Shown piece by piece: positions 24,997 to 36,036 of a DNA stretch of 64,000 bases (its first letter is position 1; each line of letters begins with the position of its first letter). The notes under the pieces are model-generated. The model was not told the DNA's origin, searched no databases, and saw only the letters and a list, made by a program, of their open reading frames with translations. The DNA lies in contig JAKNDB010000068.1 of the NCBI GenBank assembly GCA_024305405.1, positions 11,145,501 through 11,209,500 on the forward strand. Direction: 5' to 3'. The DNA is from Dirofilaria immitis. Its lineage: Eukaryota; Nematoda; Chromadorea; Rhabditida; Onchocercidae. The position numbers and the translations under genes were made by a program.

Positions 24997-25983
24997 TAAA
25001 CAATCGTATCAGAAAGAGACTATACATCACTACAGATTTCGTCAATTCCTTCATAATAAACAGCAAAATGCAAGCATCTAAAAACAATATAATTATGCAT
25101 AATTTTAACATAAATAGAGCATATGACATAGAAACAAAAACTTACCTTGCACTTCCTTCCTAATTTTTTTATTTATTCGTTTCCTTCCAAATCATCGGAT
25201 ATAAAGGGCATATATAAAATTCAGCAGTGGAGAAGCAATTGGAAATTTCCAGTTTCATCAAAATAAAAAGATAAGAAACTGAAAGCAGTAAATATTAAAT
25301 AATTCATAAGTAATACTAAACAATAGAGGAATTTGTCTAGGCATGTTTCCAAAGCTATTCATTTAAAATGAATTATGTTGTAAAAAATATTCTCAATATA
25401 AGGTTGATAGCAACATATTCGAAATATGAGCTTTTGCATAAAGTACAAAGTCACGAGATTAGCTAAGAATAAATCATATCTACTTTATCAGCAACATTAA
25501 AACAAACAGTTCATTTACAGATGTATTTCGATTTTACAAAATGTTTATAACAAAATTACTGACATTCAAAGCAGTATTTCACTCAACATCTTCAGAAAAT
25601 CACAAGGGAATAAAAATTAATGGACAGATAATCATAACAAGTAGAAAATAGTGTCATTTGAAAATATACAAAAGAATCTGCAAAATCAATACAAACACAA
25701 TGATTTGACAATGAAATCAATTTCAATTAAATTCACCGAATTTGATTACAAATACACTCCATCAGCATGAGATCAGAAAATAAAATAAAAAGAAAAAGAC
25801 AATGAATAATTTAAAAAAAAAAAAAAACTATATTGAAGAAACACGATATCTTCTAAATCTCACACTTAGAAGAATATTGTAGGCATGAATATTGTATCCG
25901 AAAGAAATAATTTCATTGAAATCACTGTGAAATCAATAAATTCATAAATATTTTTTTCCAAAGACACCAGATTCCATCTGTGT
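24997..25983. other. Spacer between SFSWAP and the next minus-strand gene
   Basis: About 1 kb of AT-rich sequence separates the start of SFSWAP from the 3' end of the upstream gene in the same direction. No exon is supported. Confidence 0.5.
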
Positions 25984-28900
25984 TCAAACAATACCACTGT
26001 CAGCCAAGTTGTCTAATATCCTCAAAAACCGATCTTGTTCTGAAAAAAAAGGTTTCTAACAGAAACAAGTTAGATTGGAATTGATAATTACATCCCACAC
26101 TAAAAAGAGTATTGCCCAAGTTTGCAAAATATCAAATTTATCATACTAAGATTAACAATGAATTAACCTTCTTCAGAAGCACAACCTATGCATTCTTTAG
26201 GATCATGTGAATGTTCGACGCTCGAAATATTCTGAACTTGATTGTCTAAAAATCTGCTCTCTGCGTTGTGGAAACAATAGCATGTTGATCAACCGTCGTA
26301 AAACTAGCGTTTGTTTGCAGAGCTGAGCTATATCCATCACTATAACCTTGCTTATAGGCTTTCTAAAAAGCAGTTATATTCAATGAAAAGAATTTTTGTG
26401 GAGGAATTTCTTTAGGTGAAGTTAAATTAAAACTACGGATACATTTGGAAGCTTAAAGCAGGAAACGAGAAAAAAGGATGACAAGGGGATGGAACAAATA
26501 AATTGCATTATCACTAAGAAAGAGACATACTGAAGCATAAATGGCTAAATCAGTTGTATATTGCGATGCATATTGCTTTATCGTTTCTTCTAACGAATTT
26601 ATCGTTTGTAAAAGCCTGCAATGTAACTTGAAATAATTAGTATTCATTTACTAACTTAAATAATTTCAAAGCAACACGGAACAATATTAATAACTCATTA
26701 CCTGCAAACATCCCAAGCATGTTCATTTTGCATTTTAATGATTTCTCCATATAAATTCTCTTCAATTGTGTTCTCTTTTGTAGCAGCCAGCAAATCATTT
26801 AATTCATAGCTTACTGATGCACTGTATTTGCATCTCGCTTCATAATCCTTTTCATAGAATAATGCACAATTAACCAAGAAGAATAAAAATTATATCAATC
26901 AAAATGTAGCAATTCAAGTCAAACGGTGTAAAATGTATGAATTACCTTGCTAAATTGTTTCAACGCTCTAATGCTATGAATTTTAGATGCGCAAGTAGAG
27001 CTAAAAGCTAAATTATGATATTCACTGGGCAACATAGTTTTTGCTGACGTAGATATGCGTTGTAAAAAGCTTTTCGGTTTAACAGACGCATCGTTTGTAG
27101 ATTCTGGCTGATTGATAGGCAAAATATCAACCTGCAGCGAAATGCAATAATGATAAATAAATGAATAAAGATAGAGAAATCCTATATGATTAACTTATAT
27201 GATTTTATAACATTTTTAAAAATTAAAGAAAAAATTAAAGAATTTTGTACCTGTTTCAATTCTGAGGAATCGTCCAAAATTAAATCGTTCTTGAGGTTAC
27301 AAGCAGTAGATGAATCCCGAGATGAAAACCATTTTTCGGCATCATCAAGCATATCATAATCCGAATCATTTAATGATGGAAAAATGACTCCTCTGCAGAG
27401 ATACCTTGATTCGCATAATGAGCCCTGAAACAATGAGTGGCAAAAAATCCACAACACTGCAAAACAAAGACCGATGATACTTAATGGCATTATAGTAAAA
27501 CTAAATGCTAGAGTACCCATTGATAAGATCCATGAATACTGAGAATACAATTTGGTCCAGTTCCTTTCTTATCACCCAATTCATTTCCATTGGCAACAAG
27601 CCATTTACGAACATAGTCAACAATCCGTACATCGGGAATCTCACCACGTAATCTCGACGCTTCCAAAGCCGTTATTATTAATCCATTCTCAAAACACAAC
27701 TGACTTGAACGACTAATCCTTAAACGAGAAAAAGCTACCAGAAATATTAAAACTACTACCCATTTAGTGTAGTGCATCTCGTAGTCATGGCATAAGTATA
27801 CAGGATAAAATAATGTATCAGCTTACTTTAAAATCATGTCAATAGTAAAACTATTTCCTGATCTATGTATTGATCAATCTGTAGATTATGCGGATCTCTC
27901 TGGGTTTAGCCAATCAAATAATAGCGATAAAGCGTTAAAACAGCATTTTCGATTTCTTTAGTTTATCAAAATTTGAGCAATATCCAGCCATATTTTAGCA
28001 CTACTAGACTAATACTAGTTACTCAGGTCGGATTTCATGAAGGCAAAAAAATCAGATGAAAAAGTTTTTATTCGCAGTATAAAAATTTAGAAAAAGAAAA
28101 TGGAAATTTCTCACCGTGCATCCTTACTGATGAAAGATACCAGTAGATTCCAAAAACTGAGCACCATATAGCCAGGTTGCGTAAATGCTAATGGTGGTAG
28201 AATACTCAAACTGGAAGTAGCATATTTCTGTCCATGAGATGCACATAACTCTGACCATTTTGCTGCTCCTAATAACAGAACCTAAATGAAATGTTTAATC
28301 AAAAAAACTGAGCATAAAATATTACAGTTATGCAATAAAATATTATTTACGACTTCAAAAGCATTATGCTCATCTTAAACAGATGCTCATCAAACATACT
28401 TTTGCATCAATTTTGCTAAGCGACGATAACGTAAATGATTGTAGATCATCATCAGAAGCTTCCGCGGGTATATTTTTCAAGAAAATATCCAAAAAGAAGC
28501 TGAAATTTATAAATCTATGATCCAAAATTAATTAGTTGGCATAAAGTTTGCTATCTCGAATTATAATAACTATAATGACATGGTTAAAAGACTGTATTCA
28601 GATATCATAGCAATTATATGATCATACGATATATTCACTTACCGTTGTTACGTATATCATTATTATAAGCTAATAACCACAATAAGTTAATCAAAAATCA
28701 TTTTTATCCGCTAAAATGATCAGTCCTGAAAGATTAAAGAACTAAATAAACAGTTGCAATATGCAAGTTTTTTTAGTAATATGGAAAAAAATTTTAAAGA
28801 TCTGTGGAAAATAAATGATGAAATCATAAATAAGGCCAAGTTTGTATCGAATGGAATATAAACTGGGTAAAATAGCTTCAAAAAAATTACTTTGCAAGAA

Positions 28901-30644
28901 TATCAAATAAACAATACAGAAAACGAAAAGATTTAAAAATAATTTGAAAAACTGTACCAGGGAATACTAAATAAAATTCTAGAAAATTTAAATTGCAATA
29001 CCATAAATATCATTATAAAACAATGAAAGCGATTCTTACGGTTGATTTTGTTCTGTTCCATGCCGTATGTTTCATGACTGTTAGGTATCGAATTTATTGA
29101 AATCATAAATGATTTCGAACGAGATGTGGAAAGGCCATTACACGCAGTATACAAACGCTCTCCAACCTAAAATGCATCACCATACGTTTTCACAACACAC
29201 TGATTTCAATTTTACAATACATTCTTATTTCAATTGTTTTGAATAAAGAAAATACCGAATTATTAATATTCTAAAGAACTCATAATTCCTAATTAAATAA
29301 TTTACATTTATCAATATGAGTATAACTAACTACAAAACGAAAAAATCAGCAACTTAACAATTCTATGAGTTACCGAATGAAAGAGATACCGGTTGTGTTA
29401 TAGAGTTGGACGATTTGATTCTATTGAAATATTGAAGTAGGGTATGCAATATGAGCGTTTCAAGAACAAAGATGGCTGCAAGCAAAGATGATACAGGTGA
29501 TGCTTTGTGAAAAATATCGAAAGCGATTGAGTAACTGACAAAAGCCAAGTCCTCGTACGTCCTATTTCCTTTTTCCTGAAATAGAGAAATTTAAGAAAAG
29601 TAAATATAAATCGTTTAAAGTAGAATGAGAACAGTCAAATAATGAAGTGATGTACCATATTGTGAAGAAGAAGGAATGTATCACCCATGCTGCGGAACAA
29701 AATGCCTTTAGCAAATGACTGGAAGTGATCCAAAGATGGAGTACGAGGAAGTTCCATCACTTCTCTGATCAAAGCATCTAACCTGAAATGAAACAATAAA
29801 TAAACATGAAATGCAATCTCTCTCTAATTTTGTCCTTTTTTATCATTATTACGATATTTCAAGAGTTTTCAAAGAGATGAAATAGTGCAGATATTACAGT
29901 CATATTAAATCTTTTGTTCCATGAAATAGTGGAATGAAAACTCACTCAAGTATATGGCTGAAAATTTTGGCAGTATGCAAAGTTCCGACATCGAATGAAA
30001 GCTTCCATGAATGTCTAATTCGTCCATTCAAAACCAAAACTAAAGTTTTGAAACGTCCTTCACTTTCTGGTAAATTCTGTCCCTAGAAGTGAAGGAAAAT
30101 AGGTGAGTTCCAATAAAATCCTAATGACAGTATCAAGTATCGAAATCTAGCTCTGAACTGAACAGGAGTTAAAACTTCCATTGCATCCCATTCTTCAGCA
30201 AGATATAACAATATATAAAACACTACTTCTGCGAAATACTTTTTATACTTTATGATATCCACTACATTTTCAGAAAGAATTACCTTTAACATCAAATATG
30301 CTCTATTCAGCCAAACCGTATCATTAAACAATGGACTCAGAATTTTCGCTGTCTCTTGTTCCATTTCCTGCATCAATTTTACGTCACGTTTTAACTTCTA
30401 AAATTCAAACGTAACTTTATTAATCTAGTTGTATCAATGCATGCATTTCTGGTAGAACGATTTAGTTTGAATGTTTCTTAAAAATTATAGTCTCTGGTCT
30501 ATCTATTACTGTTCACTACTAATTAATCATTATTTAACCTTATCTCTACCAGTCTTTTAAATCTAACAAATTTCCCAGAACATTCATGGAACAAAACTAA
30601 CAGTCTTGAAAGCGGTGGTGATTTTTGTTGGTTGAAGCATCGTA
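25984..30644 (-). CDS. Unrecognised protein, at least 15 exons (5' end uncertain)
   Basis: Exons: 30644-30550, 30397-30284, 30082-29946, 29782-29656, 29575-29374, 29166-29040, 28499-28400, 28281-28115, 27718-27517, 27456-27251, 27131-26946, 26847-26702, 26615-26531, 26362-26168 and 26039-25984 (TGA), at least 700 residues. Almost all junctions agree in phase, so this is a real gene. Visible pieces: a helical N-terminal part (SRLLVLFHECSGKFVRFKRL; RHSWKLSFDVGTLHTAKIF; SLLAAIFVLETLILHTLL), LLLGAAKWSELCASHGQKYA, SQLCFENGLIITALEASRLR, an acidic stretch (LNDSDYDMLDDAEKWF), a Ser-rich linker, a C-terminal helical region (RLLQTINSLEETIKQYASQ), and a tail with ECIGC and RFLRILDNLADSGIV. The N-terminal half faintly recalls helical scaffold proteins such as gamma-tubulin complex components, but I would not name it. 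One-base losses: A5 26248-26252 and A5 27380-27384. Exon 29166-29040 is open only in a frame that disagrees with both neighbours, so it may also carry an error. Confidence 0.75.
30083..30283 (-). other. Intron of length 3n that stays open (exitron-like)
   Basis: The 201-base segment between two exons of the unrecognised gene begins with a consensus donor (AAG then GTAATT). It contains no in-frame stop until the TAG of its own acceptor. Its translation is protein-like (YLAEEWDAMEVLTPVQFRAR). Retention would give about 66 extra residues and a stop. Confidence 0.45.
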
Positions 30645-33600
30645 CTAACCAGAATAATTCCTATTAAAAACGACTATTAAGATGCGACAAATAAAATATA
30701 AAATTTGAAGAACCAGTTATGATTATATCCATGTAGCCGATAATCAATACTGTTCTATTTTTAGCAATGTAACATTATAAAAATCGAATACACGTACTTT
30801 CTAAAGAAATTCATAAGGCATTATTAAGCATCAAAAAGCAAAGATTTGAAAAATTAATTGCAAAAATTTGGAAATACTTTTAATACAATAATAATTTTAA
30901 CCATAAAGAAAAAAGTAGAAAGAGCAATGTGAATAGAAATTCAATCATTATTTATTCCATTATTTGGAGTAAATTTTCCAATCACTATAATACAATATAA
31001 AATGTGCAAATGTATCAAGATAGGATGAGTAGTCATTAACTTTAACTTTAACAGAAGAAGGAAGCTTTCATGGATGGGATCCCAACAGCTAATATATCCC
31101 TCTCAGCCAATAATCAAAGTGATGATTACCAAATATGAACCTCCTATCCATCCTAACACGAAAATCGCTTTACTAATCTTGGTGGTTGTTTGTTGTTCTG
31201 ATTAGGAAGCGCCGCAACCATGACGGAGTCATAGCGAAAATTATCATCTCTTCCATGCAATTTTTGTGAGATTTTAGGATGAAATTCAAATTTTACAACT
31301 GACAATTGCGACTTGTATTTTATTTTCAAGTCAGTTTGTTTTCAAGATAGATTAAACATAATTAAGATAACGTGAGATATTTAGAGGATGAAATTTTTAC
31401 TATCTTAAATAATAATACAAAAGTCAAACGAAAAATTGCAAAATAAGTAAGAATAAAATTATAGTTATCAAATCAGTAGAAATGCATTAATGATTAATAG
31501 TCTCACTCTTATCATAGAAGATAAGCAGATAAAATTTTGTACGTAGCCTACTCTCATTACGTGAAAAGAATTACCGCATGTCTAACAACACCTACAGTAG
31601 GCATAGCTATGTTTCCGTATAGCTATGCTTTTAAATTGACATTTTCGTTTTTTTGTTTTCAATAAGATTGACGATTTCAATAAATTTATTGATTATCGCA
31701 TGCTAATTATACATGTAGTTGTCCTCAATGATTTTTTCATCGTTTTGAATTCTCGAACTTTAATTTATGATGCATTGAGATGACCGTATCATAATACTAA
31801 TTGATCCAAATACTCCTATTATTTTCTTTATGAGAGAGAATGAATGATAAAAAACATTTACTTACTATTAATTTTTTATAAAGTTTAAATTGAATTTATC
31901 AATTCTGCATATTTGAAATGATATTTTTAAATCGATTGATTATATTTATTTTTAAGCTTTCGTATAGTTCTTAATATTTTCATTATCATTTATATTTATC
32001 GATATTTAATAGATTGCTTCTTTTATGCATTATTTAATTTTATTTTTTATGTATTGAATTTGCTCTCATATTTTTGTAGTTTCAATTGCTCTTCAATCTT
32101 TTCATCAATTTATTTGCTACAAAAGTTTCAACTACGAAAAAAAATTTGAAAGCTCTATTGAATTCGGTAAATGAAAAAACCAATTTGCATCATCATTATG
32201 ATTATGAAACAAAAATAGAAATTACGCTGATCACACTTTGATTTATGGATTTCTGATATCATATCACATCAAAATACTATATGAAATATTATAATCTTCT
32301 CTCAGATTTTCTAAATAGTAAACAAGAATATTTTGAAGTTTTATTTTATTAACTTTTGTTGAAAAATTAAATATATAAGAAGTGTGAATGCTTCCTATTG
32401 CAAATTTTAACCTTTTTCTACTAAATATAAGTGTAATTTTTGCTGACATCTTATTATGAAAATTTTTATTACTTCTCTTTAAGAAATCGAAATTATTCTT
32501 CTATCGATATAATTGATTTAATCAATTCAAATATGTTTAAATAATTTTAAAATTAATAAATAACGCTGTCGATAGATAGCGAATAAATGTAATAAATGAT
32601 GAAATAATAAACAAAGTTTCTTGAAAACGTCAACAAATGACATTGTATGCCAAATTTTTTAATAGTTTATTTAAAACTCTAATAAAATGCTATTTTATAA
32701 TTTAGTTCACGTCCGATAATTTGATTTACGTTGGACACATTTTGTCTTGCTATGACATTGAAGTAGAGTTCCTTATATTCTCGATGTGTTATCAAAATTA
32801 AGATGATGATTATCAAATTGAAGTTATGTAATAATGATATTAGTATAAAATCTATCGCAGTTGTTTTTATTAATTTCTGTCTAGAGAATTTCGCTGCTTA
32901 AAAGATCAAATGTAGAGATTATTTACTTAAATATATTAAAAACATTATTATTATTACATCTAAATATTAAAGTAAAGTGTTATTATTACATTTAAGCATT
33001 AAATATATTTATTATACTAAATGTGATACAATAAAGTAATACTAATAAAATTAAAGAATAAAAAGAGAAAAGAATAGAAATTTCTATATATCAACGAAAA
33101 TTTCATTTAAAAAAATTCCATTAAACAATTTAAATTATTTAATGGAAAATTTGTCATCTTCGAGAATCGTTACTATTTAAAAATTCTTGATTTTAGAATA
33201 ATAAAGGTAACAAAGATTATAAAATAAATGATAATTAAATATAATTGAAAAGTAGATGAAATGATCTAATAATTTCTAAAATGTTCATCCTTGAAATATT
33301 CTAAAAATTCTTCTTAATGATATGTGATATTATTATTATTGTTATAATTTTTATTATACAATCAATTATTTAAAACAGCACATTAAAAGAATCAAAAATG
33401 AAAATATTAGCTTGAAAATAATTAATTTTCATATAAAATTTCGCTATACTTTATATCATTTTTATACTTATTTAAAAAGAAAAGACAAAATAACATTCAT
33501 TAAACTGCAGGAAAAGGAATTAAAAATAAATATTTGTTTGGATAATTATCGATTGTATCATTGATCTTATAAATATAGATTTTAGCATTTCTAAAAAACA

Positions 33601-34272
33601 TAATCTATTATAGTATTCATTTCTTGAAATTATCCAAACTTGCATAATTTCGTAAAAATTATAAAAATTGATTCAGACGTCCATAATGTTGTAAATGATA
33701 TACGTAATGATATAAAGCAGTTTTAAAGTTTATGCATTGATGTGCTAGTAAACGAAATTTATAATTTCATTTTTCCATTTCATTAATGAATTATACCGAA
33801 GAACTAGCAGCCAATGATTAGTTTGCTAACAAATTTCAAATTTACTATTTTCAATTTCAAATTTAATCTAACTGTTTTATTTCTTTTGCCTGCTTACTCT
33901 CGTTTACTTCAATATTTTTTTTCTACGTACTTTAGTTAAACTGATTCATTGAATATTGAGCAAATATTAAGTAACAAGTGAAAAATGAAATTGAATTTAC
34001 TCATCTAATTGATTATAATCATAGTAGGAGATTTAATTTGCACATATCATTCTACAATCAAAATTATATTTGTTTTAAATTATGATGATATTATTATACA
34101 AAACATTGTAATGATCATTAGAATAGATCAAGAGAATATCATTCTTGATATATTATATTGATTATATCACTTTCTTTTAGATTCATGGAATATCATCATC
34201 GATATGTTATACTGCTCATGTTGCAGTTGAATTAAAAAATATCATATCATCAGTAATTCTTCGTAATTTATA
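30645..34272. other. AT-rich spacer with a small hairpin
   Basis: Apart from the possible first exon described separately, I see no supported gene. At 31601-31628 there is a perfect 10-bp inverted repeat (GCATAGCTAT, spacer of 8, ATAGCTATGC). The rest is low-complexity A/T sequence. Confidence 0.5.
31174..31221 (-). CDS. Possible first coding exon (low support)
   Basis: On the minus strand an ATG opens 16 codons (MVAALPNQNNKQPPRL) and ends at a GTAAAG donor. It lies 530 bases upstream of the first confident exon of the unrecognised gene. The phase does not match that exon directly, so another exon would be needed between them. Chance is possible. Confidence 0.25.
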
Positions 34273-36036
34273 CTATGTTGATAATGTTATTGAACTATCC
34301 GTGTCATCTTTAAAATATGCTAAAAGATCACGAAGCTCTCGATTAAGTCTTCTTATTCGTTTCATTCTTGTATATAAATTTGTCATTATCGCATTTGTCT
34401 GAAACAAAGTGATTATTTTAATTTTGTATTATCAATCCACAAAGTTGTATTAATCCGTATAGATTGATCTTTTAAAGGTAAAAAGTATGGAAATTAAGTA
34501 AATCAGAGTTAATCACTCATTAATTAGTTAACGATTTAGCTATATTATGGTTCGAAGGGTACAATTACTAATTATTGTTAATTCGTTTACATTACTTTCG
34601 TCTATTTTAAAAAATTTAAAATGAATGACGGATGAATTGTTATTTCGATAAATGAAATATTCTAAAAATACTATATATTATCAACCTGTTTCATTTCAAA
34701 TTGTATACGATCATGCCAAAACATAAGTTCTCGATTGATTACTTCCTTACAATGTGATGACAATTCGGTCGTCTAAAAATTTTCACATTAATTAATAATT
34801 ATGAATATAATGTAGGCACTAAAATTGTATAATACATTCTTTAATTACTTATTTAATTTTCAAAAGAAAAAACCTTAGAAGAAATTGTATCAAAGCTTTT
34901 CAAAATCAATGACCAATCATTTAATTAAGTCTTCTTTTGTTAAATATATTCTTGTTTTAAATCGATAAATATTATTTATTATTTGAAAATAAATGAATTA
35001 AAAATAAACAAACAATGAAAAAGTTAAATATAAGTATAAACAAAGGTCAAACCTTTTTGCATCTGTAGTAAAGATATTATCAAGTTGTGCGATATTATTA
35101 CTTTGAAGATGTCGTGCACGATTGCATAATGGGACTTTTTTATCTTTTCCTTTTCACTCATATTTTGATTATTTTCTCCATATCCATCGCTAGCTGTCTT
35201 CAAATTAGGCGAAGATGTCTGCTTAATTAATTAAGGAGATTAAAATTCCTAATTAAAATCGATATACTCTCATTTTTTCTCGAAGAAAGTGATCGTTTTA
35301 TTTTTGAATGATTTGAAGTTTTAGCTAAAAATATAAAGCTGAAAAAAAGATCAATGAATTGAAAATGTACCGAATTAAGATGAGTGGTATTTTCAGATTG
35401 CGTAATTTCAGTTTGTGGATAAAAATAATTGTTACTTGCATTTCCTTCTGAAATTCCTAACAAAATTAATCAAATTTTGCAATAATTAAAATTAAAATTA
35501 CTAATAACAAATCGATTTTTAATTTCTTTTAATGTTTTATCAATCAAAATATTGGCCTAATTTGAATGATTAATGCTCAATTAAATATAATTAATAGCAC
35601 ACTGATAAATATGATTTGGAATGGTTGATCCGATATGCATTCCATTGTTCGCCGTAATTCTTGCCAACTGTTTTGCTCAATTTTACAATTCATCGATTCG
35701 TTCTCCGACATTTTTTGCGCCTTCTGTAGTTTATTGATGAAATCCACAAATCGATTGAAATGAAATTTAAACATTCTAAGAAACAAAATTCAATAATGAA
35801 TTAAATTTTTAATTAATCAAAAATTAACAAATGTATTTACGTTATGTTTTAATTGATAAAATCAATTTTTTTCACTTTGTTATTTACATAATTTTTTATA
35901 CACAATAATATATGAAATCATAAAAATTAAATAAACAAAATATCAAAAAATTTCTTCTCTAAGATAAAATGATTTAATAAAATACGAACCAATGACCTCT
36001 TTAGTTAAAATAAATCCTCCTCTGTTCGACCATCCG
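34273..36036 (-). CDS. Unrecognised helical protein, six exons (5' end uncertain)
   Basis: Exons in gene order: 36036-35997 (uncertain), 35775-35603, 35447-35371, 35221-35053, 34772-34686 and 34398-34273 (TAG). The chain reads FKFHFNRFVDFINKLQKAQK, an ELRRTMECISDQPF segment, a Ser/Asn-rich linker, then helical ARHLQSNNIAQLDNIFTTDA, KEVINRELMFWHDRIQFEMK and NLYTRMKRIRRLNRELRDLL before the stop. The last two exons fit exactly as 29 and 42 codons. The C-terminal helices resemble the charged helical bundle of BAR or vesicle-coat adaptor proteins, but no family motif is decisive. Exon 35221-35053 needs two added bases, one in the T6 run at 35136-35141 and one in the T5 run at 35054-35058, to stay open and join in phase. 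The first listed exon does not match the next in phase. Function unknown. Confidence 0.6.

Noticed and set aside
7256..35141. A cluster of processed or decaying pseudogenes
   Set aside because: The genes keep introns, splice signals, phases and conserved residues throughout; lesions are almost only one-base homopolymer losses, unlike neutral decay.
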